Shown here piece after piece: positions 55,949-64,000 of a stretch of 64,000 bases of DNA (its first letter is position 1; every line of letters begins with the position of its first letter). The DNA is taken from positions 1 to 64,000 of the forward strand of contig CAYMWF010000024.1 in the NCBI GenBank assembly GCA_964394085.1, read 5' to 3'. Source of the DNA: CAYMWF01 sp964394085 [NCBI: uncultured Gemmatimonadota bacterium]. GTDB taxonomy: Bacteria; GCA-2686955; CAYMWF01. Under the pieces are notes generated by a model. It had not been told where the DNA came from. It saw only the letters and a program-made list of their open reading frames with translations, and did no database searches. A program made the translations under genes and the position numbers.

Positions 55949-56653
55949 TCATCCGACCCCGCCCCCGGTTCCGGCGGTTACGGTCCCGACCGGAATTCCC
56001 CCTGGTTCCTCCCGGTTATGAACCAGGGGAGCGTCCTTTATATCCGAAAGAAAAATAACGGACATCGAGGCCGCCATCGAGGAGATGAGCAGGAGGATGC
56101 CCACGGTGGTTGCGAGAGTCAGAACCAGGATCGGAGCGAAACAGGCGACCGCGGTCGCGGTGCGGCCCGGATTCACTGCGGGAACGGCGAGCATGAACAT
56201 GGCCAGTTCGCGATACGAACATGTCCGCACCGGTACAGCCGCGATGAACAGGGGGAAAAGAAAAACGACGGTTAGAAGGACTGCCACCTGGAAACCGGTG
56301 AGCGGTATGAGCACCAGTGATGGAAGGGGTATGTGCCTGATGTACAGATACGTGTTGGCCGCTGAAAGCAGCACGAGAAAAACCACGGGCAGAAAGGGAA
56401 CGAAAGACGAAAATAGACAAGCTTTCATTTCGCGGAAGAACCCGGCGGCCACGTTATCGCGATCGTTCGTCACGAGCCTCCATTCCATCGCGTTCAATGC
56501 TATCGTGGCGGCGGGCGCCGTAATCAGCGGAACGGAACAAACGAGCCAGGCGAGATGAAGAAATATTTGAGCGCCCAGCGTATCGTAAAAGAATACCGCC
56601 CATCGAACCAGCGGTGCGGGCAGTATTCGATTCTCTCCCGCCTTGACCTGCAT
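55949..56653 (-). CDS. DUF624 (YesL)-like membrane protein
   Basis: 234 residues; ATG with GGAGAAAAAA upstream. Five or six membrane helices are visible: QIFLHLAWLVCSVPLITAPA, then FVPFLPVVFLVLLSAANTYL, LIPLTGFQVAVLLTVVFLFP and VACFAPILVLTLATTVGILL. The first helix plus FFREMKACLFSSFVPF and the C-terminal layout resemble the YesL/DUF624 family, often encoded beside ABC sugar uptake genes; none is here. A Gly-rich tail closes the protein. Function is unknown. It is transcribed in the same direction as enolase but 156 bases upstream. Confidence 0.65.
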   Translation of the reverse strand: MQVKAGENRILPAPLVRWAVFFYDTLGAQIFLHLAWLVCSVPLITAPAATIALNAMEWRLVTNDRDNVAAGFFREMKACLFSSFVPFLPVVFLVLLSAANTYLYIRHIPLPSLVLIPLTGFQVAVLLTVVFLFPLFIAAVPVRTCSYRELAMFMLAVPAVNPGRTATAVACFAPILVLTLATTVGILLLISSMAASMSVIFLSDIKDAPLVHNREEPGGIPVGTVTAGTGGGVG

Positions 56654-56865
56654 TTTTTTCTCCGGTCCGGTTGAACCTGTTTTGAAGGAGCCTGGATTCT
56701 AATCGCGGGCTAAGCGGCCTGCAACCGTTATATCAGGAGTGAACCTTTACTTATTCTGTAAATTCCCGGCTGGTTACGCATCGAAAAGTATATCAGAAAA
56801 AGAAATTTTTTAGAGAAGAATAATTGAAATTGTTGGAGGGATAAGCACCCCTGACGATTAATAGA

Positions 56866-57234
56866 ATGATGGGATCACAGAACGACAGACCGGTGAAACT
56901 CCTCTCCGGTTACGATACCGGGAATGAGTTGAAGTGTAAAATCACGGGCTGCCTCAGCAGCGCTGATTTTCTGGACCTCGGAAGGAATATCGTTTCCTGG
57001 GTTCGGAGTGGAACATCTACAGTTCTGTTCGATCTCGGAGAATTTGGAGAACCGACTGCTTTCCAATTTCTCATCCTCGATTCCATCATAGAAGGTGTGC
57101 GCCGGGAAGGGGGACAGGTTCATTTCAAGAATACGAGCAGCCTGCTGCTCGAAACGTTCGCGCATAACGGATTGAATGGAACCTCACGGGTTCGGAATGA
57201 GTCTCTGCCGGTGAGTGATGCTCTTCCCGGGTGA
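56866..57234 (+). CDS. STAS-domain-like protein
   Basis: 122 residues; ATG-ATG start, no close ribosome site (a GGAGGG lies 26 bases upstream, so a later start is possible). The core fits a single STAS domain: ELKCKITGCLSSADFLDLGR, WVRSGTSTVLFDLGEFGEPT and IIEGVRREGGQVHFKNTSS, with the beta-alpha alternation of anti-sigma-factor antagonists. The position of the usual phospho-Ser is occupied by FGEPT..., so regulation by phosphorylation is uncertain. It is alone between a membrane protein and a sensor kinase; it may bind a kinase or an anti-sigma partner outside the window. Confidence 0.55.
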   Translation: MMGSQNDRPVKLLSGYDTGNELKCKITGCLSSADFLDLGRNIVSWVRSGTSTVLFDLGEFGEPTAFQFLILDSIIEGVRREGGQVHFKNTSSLLLETFAHNGLNGTSRVRNESLPVSDALPG

Positions 57235-57413
57235 ACCGGCGTCACCCTCTCGAACCACCGCGGACCTGGACCCACCCCCATCCCGGGCATCTTCACCCCC
57301 CGGCGCAAGCCTGTGAAAATCCTGAGAAAAAGGTCCTCCGGCTTACTGAATTGTGTTGAATCCCCGGTCCCGGTTACTTAGATTGGCTCCGCGGGCAACG
57401 AGTTCGGAGCGGG

Positions 57414-59672
57414 ATGAAGAAAAAAAAGATCCAATTCGATATCAACCTGATGACGAGGTATTTCCTGTTATTCCTCGTCGCTGTTATCGTGCCGTACTGG
57501 TTTGCGGGAAGCCTCGTTCTATCAGGGGCGCGCAAAGAAGTCGGTACCTATATCGAGGACCGGCATAAACTGCTCACGAGCCGCATTGCCCGGATAGTCG
57601 AGAAAGAATACCTGGACCGCTGGGCGACTGATATACGAAGCTTCCGTGCCGAAAGGGGATTGAGCAACCTTTCGCAGGCGGACCGGGAACAGATTTCCAC
57701 CTTCCACCTGCAGAATGCCGACGATCTGCTGGCATTCAGCATCACCGATCCCGGAAATACTCCTCTATTCAACTGGGTGGCTCCTGATATCACCATTAAA
57801 CAGCGCACGAGAGATTATGCCGAAGCGATAAACGTTCTTCTCAACCTGGATGAAACCATCCGCGAAGATCTGCTGGCATCGGGGAAAAGCGATGTTCTTA
57901 TTGATTTTATGGTGCCCTCAACACTTTTCATGGAGCCCCGTCTCAAGCTCCTGGCCATCCCGGCGGGCGGCAGCTTTCGGATGCAGGACAGGGCCATAGG
58001 AGCAATCACCGCTATTATTTCGCTCGAACGGCTCGCCGGCGAGCTTCATAAGCTGGGCAGCTCGATGAATTTCGATATATTGATCCTCGACGATTCGGGC
58101 AAGCTGCTCCTCCATTCCAACCCCAACCGGAATTATATTTTTCCGAAGCCGCGATATGAGAGCGTGCCGTCGGTCAGGGATTTTCTCAGACCTATCAGCA
58201 GGATGCGTCATGGAGAGATGAGGAAAGGCGTTCATATCCTCTCACACCTCAGCGGCGACGATCTGGCCATGGAAGGCCTGAAATGGATCGGAGCCGAATA
58301 CGACATCGGACCGTGGCTTCTCTGGACGAGACTGAAAGGAGATCGACCGTTAAACGATTTCATGGAGGGGCGGGGGCGGCTTATCTACCAGTGGGGTCTG
58401 CTCGGAGTGCTCCTCGCGGCGCTGGGGGGTACATTTTTTATGGTGGGGGTGACCAAACCGCTCAAGGCTCTTCTCGAGGTGGGGAGGAGCCTTGCCAGCG
58501 AAGATTTCAGCGGCCGCGTCACTATCGATCGCCGGGACGAGTTCGGCGAGCTGGCGGCTATAATGAACGACATCGGAGAGACCCTGCAGAAGAACAGGGA
58601 CATGACGCAGAACCGTCTCGTGAGCGAGAAGCACAGGACGGAAGCGATTGTGAAGAGCATGGCCGACGGGTTGCTCGTGATCGACAGCGACTCCAATATC
58701 GCGATGATGAATTCCACATTCGAAGAATGGTTCGGCTTGTTCGAGATGGATGCGGTGGGCAAACCTTACCGCAGTATTCTGAAACATGAAAACCTGGTTC
58801 GTCATATTCAGGAAGTCGAGACATCCGGCAGGAGCGGAGCGTATTCGGCCGAAATAATGATTGTTCTGCCGAGAACCAGAATGACGAGATCCCTGCAGGT
58901 CCGGTCGGTATTGACCGCCGATTACCATGACAAGCGGGCCGGCGTGGTGCTCGTACTAAGGGATATCTCAACGGAGAAAAAGATTGACGAGATGAAATCG
59001 GACCTGGTGTCCACTGTTTCGCACGAGCTGCGGACGCCGATCACATCAATCCAGGGGTTCAGCGAAATCCTCCTGGACGAAGAGCTCGTTGATGAAGAAA
59101 GAAAAGAATTCCTCGAAATCATCCATATCGAGGCGACACGGCTAGGCGCACTGATCGCGGATTTTCTCGACCTCTCCAGGATCGAGTCGGGAGAGATTAC
59201 GATGAACATGAGGTCGGTGAACCTCCGGGAAATCATCGACGCGTCGGTGGTCGTCGTCGAAAGCCTGGCGGAAGAGAGAAACGTCACCCTGCACCTGGAT
59301 TTTCCCGATCAGGCCGTTTACATGATAGGAGACAGGGACAAGCTCGAGCAGGTCTGCATCAATTTACTGAGCAACGGGATAAAATACGGGCGCGAGAATT
59401 CGGAGCTTTTCACCAGGGTGCAGGTGGACGAGCAGACGATCACTCTTTCGGTAAAGGATCTCGGTTACGGTATCCCGGAAGAGGCGCTGCCGTACATCTT
59501 CAACAAGTTTTACCGCGTGGACATGAGCTCCACTTCGAAAATGCGGGGCACCGGGCTCGGTCTCGCCATAGTCAAGGAGATTATCGAGAAGCACAGGGGG
59601 AGCGTCGAGGTCGAGAGCAAGGTCGGCAGCGGTTCGGTCTTCTCGATCAAGCTTCCCCGCTACGGCGCCTGA
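57414..59672 (+). CDS. Membrane sensor histidine kinase (Cache-HAMP-PAS-HisKA)
   Basis: 752 residues; ATG with GGAG upstream. TM1 at about 15-38 (YFLLFLVAVIVPYWFAGSLV), a large periplasmic dCache-like domain (40-320, with FSITDPGNTPLFNWV and IGAITAIISLERLAG), TM2 at about 325-345 (GLLGVLLAALGGTFFMVGVT), HAMP (FSGRVTIDRRDEFGELAAIM), a PAS (ADGLLVIDSDSNIAMMNSTF), then VSTVSHELRTPITSIQG (His about 535), NLLSNGIKYG, VKDLGYGIPEEALPYIFNKF and GTGLGLAIVKEI. All catalytic boxes are intact. A receiver-only regulator follows after 46 bases, so the pair forms one two-component system; the ligand is unknown. Confidence 0.93.
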   Translation: MKKKKIQFDINLMTRYFLLFLVAVIVPYWFAGSLVLSGARKEVGTYIEDRHKLLTSRIARIVEKEYLDRWATDIRSFRAERGLSNLSQADREQISTFHLQNADDLLAFSITDPGNTPLFNWVAPDITIKQRTRDYAEAINVLLNLDETIREDLLASGKSDVLIDFMVPSTLFMEPRLKLLAIPAGGSFRMQDRAIGAITAIISLERLAGELHKLGSSMNFDILILDDSGKLLLHSNPNRNYIFPKPRYESVPSVRDFLRPISRMRHGEMRKGVHILSHLSGDDLAMEGLKWIGAEYDIGPWLLWTRLKGDRPLNDFMEGRGRLIYQWGLLGVLLAALGGTFFMVGVTKPLKALLEVGRSLASEDFSGRVTIDRRDEFGELAAIMNDIGETLQKNRDMTQNRLVSEKHRTEAIVKSMADGLLVIDSDSNIAMMNSTFEEWFGLFEMDAVGKPYRSILKHENLVRHIQEVETSGRSGAYSAEIMIVLPRTRMTRSLQVRSVLTADYHDKRAGVVLVLRDISTEKKIDEMKSDLVSTVSHELRTPITSIQGFSEILLDEELVDEERKEFLEIIHIEATRLGALIADFLDLSRIESGEITMNMRSVNLREIIDASVVVVESLAEERNVTLHLDFPDQAVYMIGDRDKLEQVCINLLSNGIKYGRENSELFTRVQVDEQTITLSVKDLGYGIPEEALPYIFNKFYRVDMSSTSKMRGTGLGLAIVKEIIEKHRGSVEVESKVGSGSVFSIKLPRYGA

Positions 59673-59694
59673 CGAGATCCCGGCGGTCAGCGCA

Positions 59695-59712
59695 CCCGGC
59701 GCCGGCGCCGGG
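59695..59712. repeat. 18-bp perfect GC palindrome between kinase and regulator
   Basis: CCCGGCGCC (59695-59703) followed directly by its complement GGCGCCGGG (59704-59712). It lies just upstream of the regulator's start, where it could occlude the ribosome site when folded. No T-run follows. Confidence 0.45.
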
Positions 59713-59718
59713 GTGTAA

Positions 59719-60114
59719 TTGGTGGATATGGCGGAAGAAAACGGCAAAAAGAAGATTCTGCTTGTGGACGATGACCTGCATATCCAGCGGATCGTCTCTT
59801 TCAAACTTCTGAAGCGCGGATACGATGTCACCTGCGTCATGAACGGGGTTCAGGCCCTGGCGAGCGTGGAAGAAAACATCCCCGACCTGATCATTCTCGA
59901 TATCATGATGCCTGAAATGGACGGATACGAATTCAACAGGCGTCTCAAATCGAATAAAGAATATAAAAACATACCTGTCTTTGTTCTTACGGCAAAAGGT
60001 CAGGTGGTGGACAGGAACCTTGCCTACAGCATCGGGGTGACCGACTATATTACAAAACCGTTCAGCCCCAAGAAAATACTCGAGAAAGTCGAGGAATTTC
60101 TCGGGGAGCCGTGA
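59719..60114 (+). CDS. CheY-like single-domain response regulator
   Basis: 131 residues from a TTG at 59719 (the next in-frame ATG is at 59728; either is possible). Receiver hallmarks: KILLVDDDLHIQRIVSFKLL with the acidic pair, LIILDIMMPEMDGYE with the phospho-acceptor Asp, VFVLTAKG with Thr/Ala, and YITKPFSPKKILEKVE with the conserved Lys. No output domain, so it signals by protein binding or as a phosphorelay intermediate for the kinase just upstream. Cytosolic. Confidence 0.93.
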   Translation: MVDMAEENGKKKILLVDDDLHIQRIVSFKLLKRGYDVTCVMNGVQALASVEENIPDLIILDIMMPEMDGYEFNRRLKSNKEYKNIPVFVLTAKGQVVDRNLAYSIGVTDYITKPFSPKKILEKVEEFLGEP

Positions 60115-60127
60115 CGAAACTCCGCGC

Positions 60128-60158
60128 AAAAAAATACCGGCCGGTTGATTCAGCCGGT
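60128..60158 (-). terminator. Rho-independent terminator of the sulfatase-fold gene
   Basis: On the minus strand ACCGGC (60158-60153) pairs with GCCGGT (60141-60136), then A and a run of seven T (60134-60128). It follows the sulfatase stop at 60218 by about 60 bases. Confidence 0.65.
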
Positions 60159-60217
60159 CCGGTCCCAAAGCCCTCCGATCCGTTACTCTGCCGGGGCCGG
60201 GTGCCGGCCGGGCGGAG

Positions 60218-62386
60218 TCAGTTCAGATAACCCAGCGATTTCAGAGACTCGACCATCGATTCGTCCACGGCGGTTTCGGTCGCGGTATTTTCGGCTGCGG
60301 CCGCTTTTTCCCACACGAGAAGCTTCATGGCCAGGGGATAGTCCCGGGGAACCGGTGCGGGAATTTTTTCGAGGGGATCGGATACGAGATCGTACATAAC
60401 GAATGAACTGTCCGATGGATCATGAACCATCTTCCTGTTTCCCTCGATTGCGGCCGTCAGCTGCGGCCCGTACAGGGTTCCGGCGAAGAAGACGGTCGAA
60501 TCTCTGCCGGATTCGCGGAATAGAGACCGGCCCGCCGACCCGTTCCAGGCCGTATCGCCTTCCCGGCCGGGAATCAGAAGGTCGAGAACCGTAGGGTATA
60601 CATCGGTAAGGAATACCGGAGTGTCCGATTCTCCCGGAGCCGCGCGCCACGGGCAGTGAAGGTACAGGGGCACTCTCAGGAGTTCGTCGAACATCGAGTG
60701 ACCGTGCTCGATACCCCCATGCTCCCAGAATTCCTCGCCGTGATCGGATGTGAGAACGATCAGGGTTTGATCAAGAACCCCGAGATCCTTCAAGCCGTCG
60801 AGAAAAATACCCACGACGGAATCGGTTTCAGCGACTTCCCTCCGGTAGAGCGCTTCGATCCTTCCCCGCTCGTTCCGGTCCGGTGAGAAACGCCCGGCCC
60901 GGCACATTTCGAGAGTTTCATTCGTAAAGGCATCGAGCACGAGCCCCTCGTAATCCGGGGCGGAGGCGGGAGGTTCCGCAGGGGTGTACGGCATATGGGG
61001 CGCCATGAGATGAAGCCAGGCAAAGAACGGAGCTCCGGGTTCCGCTTCGATCCAGTCGAGCGCCTCGAGAACCAGCTTCCCGTCCCGTTTCAGCTGATCG
61101 TTTGCGGGGGTGCCGGTGCCGGAAGCTTCGTGGAATCCGGTCTTGCCGGCGAGGGTTTTCGAAAAGAGGGTCGCAGGGTCGCCCCGATCCAGCTCCAGGG
61201 GAAGGCGGTAAAGATCGAAGCCGGCCCCGAACCCCGAGGATGCGGTAAGCAGCGGGTTGTTGACGAAAGCGGCCGTCCGGTATCCGGCGGCGGAGAGGGC
61301 GGCGGAGATGGATGTTTCGGGACGTGTCAGTGCATTGCGGGGCGTCATGGAACGGAACCATGTTTCTTTCCACTTGCCGGCGAGGTACAGGGTGCGGAAA
61401 AGCTCCGGGTCGATGCCGGATTGTGTCATGGAAAGCGGCGCCGGGTAGACCGACGCAAAAAGCGCCGCCATCGAAGGTGCCGTCCAGGGGGAGAGCGCCC
61501 GTGCGTTCTTGAAGACGAGGCTCCTGGCGGCCAGGCGTTCCATTGCAGGGAGAGACGCGTGCGGCGGCACGGAATCCGCGCGCAGGGTATCGATGACGAG
61601 AAGGACGAAATTGTATTTTAAACGGGTCTCTCCCGTGCCGTGCCGGGCGGTGGATGTTTCGCCGGTCGTCGCTCCGGCTTCATCAGTCGCGGTGCGGCCG
61701 AGTCCGAAAGAGCGGAGGGGGGCTCCCACCCAGCGGAAGATCACGAACAGGAGGGCGACGGTAAGTAAAACCCGAACCAGGTTTCTCGAAAGCCACGCCC
61801 GGGGCGTCAATGAGTACAGAAGGCTGAAAATTGCGAAAACGGCGACCGAAACCGCCATGAACATTTCGGGAGAAACGAGCCGCCCCGGGACCGAAGCGGA
61901 AAGGTATACCGCCGGCACGAGGAGGGCCGCTCCGACAGAACCGAGAAGCCGCCCGCCGATCCGCGGCCTGGAAATTTCCGTCGAGAATCCCGATACCACC
62001 CAGGCGGCGCAAAAGTACAGACACGCATACAAAGGAACCAGGCCCCGGAAGGATCCGCCCAGTGATCCGAGATTTCCCGTAAGAAGCACCGCGTTGAAGG
62101 CGGTAAGAAAGGCGAAGGCGGTTGTCCTGGCCGCAAGACCGGCGGCGTCGCCGGCCGTCCCGGTTTCCCCTCTATTCGCGCGGCTCGCGGTAAGAAGGTG
62201 GAGACCGGTCATCGCAGCCGAGAGGATACCTCCCGCCAGGGCATAAAGAACCAGGTTGAACAGAAGACGTCCCGGAAATCCGAGTATCCTGAATGAATCA
62301 GAGAGTAAGACAGCGGTCTCAAGGAGCCAGAACGCTGCTCCGAGCGAAACGCCGGTCTTGAACCCCTTTTTCAGGGCGATATTCAT
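60218..62386 (-). CDS. Membrane sulfatase-fold (alkaline-phosphatase superfamily) enzyme
   Basis: 722 residues from the ATG at 62386, which has GGAGG five bases upstream; an ATG at 62458 is not preceded by one. Six or so membrane helices fill 10-240 (GVSLGAAFWLLETAVLLSDS; LLFNLVLYALAGGILSAAMT; NLVRVLLTVALLFVIFRWVG). The hydrolase follows: FVLLVIDTLRADSVPP (metal Asp), ALSPWTAPSMAALFASVYPA (nucleophile region), LIVLTSDHGEEFWEHGGIEH (metal Asp-His) and FGDDLYP-like VFLTDVYPTVLDLL. The formylglycine signature C/S-x-P-x-R is absent: the loop reads SPWTAPSM, so a Thr or Ser nucleophile as in LtaS/phosphoglycerol transferases is likely. Lipid or envelope phospho-transfer is inferred. Confidence 0.82.
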   Translation of the reverse strand: MNIALKKGFKTGVSLGAAFWLLETAVLLSDSFRILGFPGRLLFNLVLYALAGGILSAAMTGLHLLTASRANRGETGTAGDAAGLAARTTAFAFLTAFNAVLLTGNLGSLGGSFRGLVPLYACLYFCAAWVVSGFSTEISRPRIGGRLLGSVGAALLVPAVYLSASVPGRLVSPEMFMAVSVAVFAIFSLLYSLTPRAWLSRNLVRVLLTVALLFVIFRWVGAPLRSFGLGRTATDEAGATTGETSTARHGTGETRLKYNFVLLVIDTLRADSVPPHASLPAMERLAARSLVFKNARALSPWTAPSMAALFASVYPAPLSMTQSGIDPELFRTLYLAGKWKETWFRSMTPRNALTRPETSISAALSAAGYRTAAFVNNPLLTASSGFGAGFDLYRLPLELDRGDPATLFSKTLAGKTGFHEASGTGTPANDQLKRDGKLVLEALDWIEAEPGAPFFAWLHLMAPHMPYTPAEPPASAPDYEGLVLDAFTNETLEMCRAGRFSPDRNERGRIEALYRREVAETDSVVGIFLDGLKDLGVLDQTLIVLTSDHGEEFWEHGGIEHGHSMFDELLRVPLYLHCPWRAAPGESDTPVFLTDVYPTVLDLLIPGREGDTAWNGSAGRSLFRESGRDSTVFFAGTLYGPQLTAAIEGNRKMVHDPSDSSFVMYDLVSDPLEKIPAPVPRDYPLAMKLLVWEKAAAAENTATETAVDESMVESLKSLGYLN

Positions 62387-63001
62387 GAATTCCTCCATGT
62401 CTCCGATACCGGAGCCGCATTCCTCCCGCCCTCCGCCGCGTTCCGGGCACTCTAGCACCTGCCGGTTCCGGGCGCAAGCCCGCCGGGCGGGAACGCGCCC
62501 CTGCCGGGAAGCTCTCCTCGCGGCAATACCGGCGGTTTATGCATTGGAAACCACGTTCAACGGATCGGAGACTCCCTTCTGCTATAGCGGGAAAACGCGG
62601 CGGATTGAGGGAAGGTGGCCCTGCCGCGGCTCGGGGTTCTACTGAAGCCTTGCCATGCAAGGGAACCTTTTTTGCGGAGGGCCGGGCTGGATGAATGCTT
62701 CTTTCTGCCCGGCATCCGATTTCCCATGTGAGAAAAAAACCGGTGGGTGGCAGAACCTCCGGCAGGCGCATCCTAATATTGGTTGACATGAAAAGCGGGT
62801 GGCCTAGTATCTGCCCGGACGGCAGTGTGTTGACGCGTAGATTCCGAGCGTCCGCACTTTTCGGGAGCGTAGGTTTCGAGCGTCCGCACTTTTCGGGAGC
62901 GTAGGTTTCGAGCGTCCGCACTTTTCGGGAACGGAGATCTTGAGCGTCCGCGGCTTTCGGGAACGGAGATCTCGAGCGTTCGCGGATTCGGGAGACAACT
63001 G
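62387..63001. other. 615-base intergenic region with tandem repeat
   Basis: It separates the sulfatase start from the PLP-enzyme start, so both promoters must be here. It holds a hairpin CCTTGC-CAT-GCAAGG (62648-62662) followed by TTTTTT at 62668-62673 on the plus strand, not attached to any called gene, and the 32-bp tandem repeat at 62846-62996. The open frames across it on both strands follow the repeat and are not convincing genes. Confidence 0.5.
62846..62996. repeat. 32-bp tandem repeat, about 4.7 copies, abutting a start codon
   Basis: Four full units start at 62846, 62878, 62910 and 62942, and a partial one at 62974. The unit begins GAGCGTCCGCACTTTTCGGG. Units 1 and 2 are identical; 3 to 5 have changes (for example GGAACGGAGATCT), so the array degrades towards the gene. 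A fragment of an extra unit precedes it (about 62832-62845). The last copy supplies the GGGAG that acts as ribosome site for the gene at 63002. Confidence 0.85.
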
Positions 63002-64000
63002 ATGGAATGGATTCTCAGGAAAAGCATAGTTCGGAAGGTTCTCGATACCATCGGTCGCGAAAGGTTTTCTCTTCTGCCCACGCCGCTGCACAGGCTCGAG
63101 ACCGTTTCCGGGCGGTTCGGGCGCGACGTATACTGCAAGCGCGACGATATGACCGGGTTTGTTTTCGGCGGCAACAAGACGCGGAAACTCGATTTCCTTC
63201 TGGCGGAAGCGAAGGCGAGAGGCAGCGATACAGTAATCGCCGTCGGGGCCAACCAGTCGAATTTCTGCCGCATGACGGCGGCTGCCGCGTCGGTAAGCGG
63301 CATGAAGGCGCACCTGGTGCTCGGAGGGGCCGAACCGGTGGAAGCAACAGGCAATCTTCTTCTGGACAGGCTGGCCGGGGCGATAATTCACCACGTGGAT
63401 TCCGATGACTGGAACACCTGGGACCGGGAGGCCGTGATCCTGGAAGAAACTCTCAGGAGCACGGGCGCGAAAGTCTACCGTATGCCCGTCGGGGGGTCTA
63501 CCCCGGTCGGCAACCTCGGTTATGTCGAGTGTTTTTTCGAAATTCTCGATGAGACGCAGGAGCGGAACATCGAGGTCGGATCTCTTGTTTGCGCGGCCTC
63601 TTCGGGCGGCACCCTGGCGGGTCTTGCGGCCGGGAAGGCTCTCTGCGGCTGGCCGGGAGATATCCTGGGATTCAGTGTCTCCGATTCGGGAGAGGTCGTG
63701 AAACAGCGGGCGCTCGATCTTGCCCGGGCCACGGCGACCCTGCTCAGCGGCCGGAAGCCGCCGGACGAAAAAAGCTTCAGCGTAGATCCTTCGTTCATGG
63801 GTGAATACTACGGAGCAAGGGTCGATTCGTGCGACAGGGCGATTGAAACGTTCATCCGGGAGGAAGGCATCGTCCTCGACCGGGTCTACTCGGGCAAGGC
63901 CGCGGCCGGTCTTCTCGATTATCTCGGGCGAGGCGGGTTCGAGGGCGACGGTGCGATAATCTTCATTCATACCGGCGGCGCCGTCGAGCTGTTCGAATAG
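63002..64000 (+). CDS. PLP-dependent D-cysteine desulfhydrase / ACC-deaminase-family enzyme
   Basis: 332 residues, complete at the window edge (stop at 63998-64000). ATG with GGGAG eight bases upstream, inside the tandem repeat. Fold type II PLP motifs: LPTPLHRLETVSG (start of the family), YCKRDDMTGFVFGGNKTRKL (PLP Lys in NKTRK, at about 60), IAVGANQSNFCRMTAAAA (Ser/Asn contacts), CAASSGGTLAGLAAG (phosphate-binding SSGGT) and YSGKAAAGLLD. The family covers D-cysteine desulfhydrase and 1-aminocyclopropane-1-carboxylate deaminase; sequence alone does not fix which. It would release ammonia and a ketoacid (with sulfide for D-cysteine). It stands alone. Confidence 0.88.
   Translation: MEWILRKSIVRKVLDTIGRERFSLLPTPLHRLETVSGRFGRDVYCKRDDMTGFVFGGNKTRKLDFLLAEAKARGSDTVIAVGANQSNFCRMTAAAASVSGMKAHLVLGGAEPVEATGNLLLDRLAGAIIHHVDSDDWNTWDREAVILEETLRSTGAKVYRMPVGGSTPVGNLGYVECFFEILDETQERNIEVGSLVCAASSGGTLAGLAAGKALCGWPGDILGFSVSDSGEVVKQRALDLARATATLLSGRKPPDEKSFSVDPSFMGEYYGARVDSCDRAIETFIREEGIVLDRVYSGKAAAGLLDYLGRGGFEGDGAIIFIHTGGAVELFE

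Noticed and set aside
62846-62996. Possible CRISPR array
   Set aside because: The repeats follow each other directly with no unique spacers, and no cas gene is in the window.
62804-63970. 388-residue minus-strand frame across the 32-bp tandem repeat and the PLP-enzyme gene
   Set aside because: Antisense to the PLP enzyme; its ARDLRSRK-type repeats are only the translation of the DNA repeat.

Overview
The window reads as chromosomal DNA of a free-living Gram-negative bacterium with moderately high GC. It has a TolC/NodT lipoprotein outer-membrane factor, a periplasmic adaptor and an RND pump, a TonB-dependent receptor, an OmpA-family protein, other outer-membrane barrels and many secreted proteins. 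Start codons are often TTG or GTG behind clear Shine-Dalgarno sequences. Long multi-domain sensor kinases, M28/M48/M1 peptidases, a polymorphic-repeat beta-helix protein and an ABC permease fused to an M1 peptidase suggest an uncultivated lineage near the FCB group (Krumholzibacteriota, Eisenbacteria or Zixibacteria-like) or a deltaproteobacterial relative. This placement is inferred from gene content; no rRNA or tRNA gene was recognised.

Layout. 1-9971: a truncated TPR lipo/secretory protein, a 1.2-kb non-coding stretch with a 179-bp inverted-repeat element, a small conserved protein, a flavin reductase, an EndoQ-like/UvrD-helicase fusion, a secreted protein, an M48 (Ste24-type) peptidase and a geranylgeranyl-reductase-type flavoprotein. 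10186-13095: a secreted caspase-fold protein, its pro-region-like neighbour and a methyltransferase. 13283-19794: a TetR-controlled tripartite RND efflux operon with a visible promoter and paired operator dyads. 19791-20735: an outer-membrane barrel whose frame is interrupted by one UGA followed by a SECIS-like hairpin, a candidate selenoprotein. 21005-30451: a small Cys-rich secreted protein, a membrane SGNH hydrolase, a HEAT-repeat protein, an XPB-helicase/Bax1-nuclease pair, an M28 peptidase and a beta-helix protein.

30702-43480: a hybrid sensor kinase, a small secreted protein, two dynamin-like GTPases in an operon with a YgbA (nitric-oxide-linked) protein, an OmpA-family protein, and a second hybrid kinase divergent from a PAS-LuxR regulator. 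43638-52803: a TonB receptor with a Cys/Met/His-rich plug, a homologue of the helical domain of phage 5-hydroxymethyl-dU DNA kinases paired with a small HTH-like protein, an O-methyltransferase, and an ABC ATPase with a permease/M1-peptidase fusion. 52843-64000: acyl-CoA dehydrogenase, FtsB/DivIC, enolase, a DUF624-like membrane protein, a STAS-like protein, a sensor kinase/response regulator pair, a membrane sulfatase-fold enzyme, a 32-bp tandem repeat and a PLP-dependent D-cysteine desulfhydrase/ACC-deaminase-type enzyme.

The most notable points are the candidate selenoprotein, the two archaeal-flavoured DNA-repair modules in one window (EndoQ-UvrD carrying two sliding-clamp-type motifs, and XPB-Bax1), the chromosomal DNA-hypermodification-family protein, the split caspase-fold/propeptide pair, the tandem GTPases with YgbA, and a family of miniature inverted-repeat elements.
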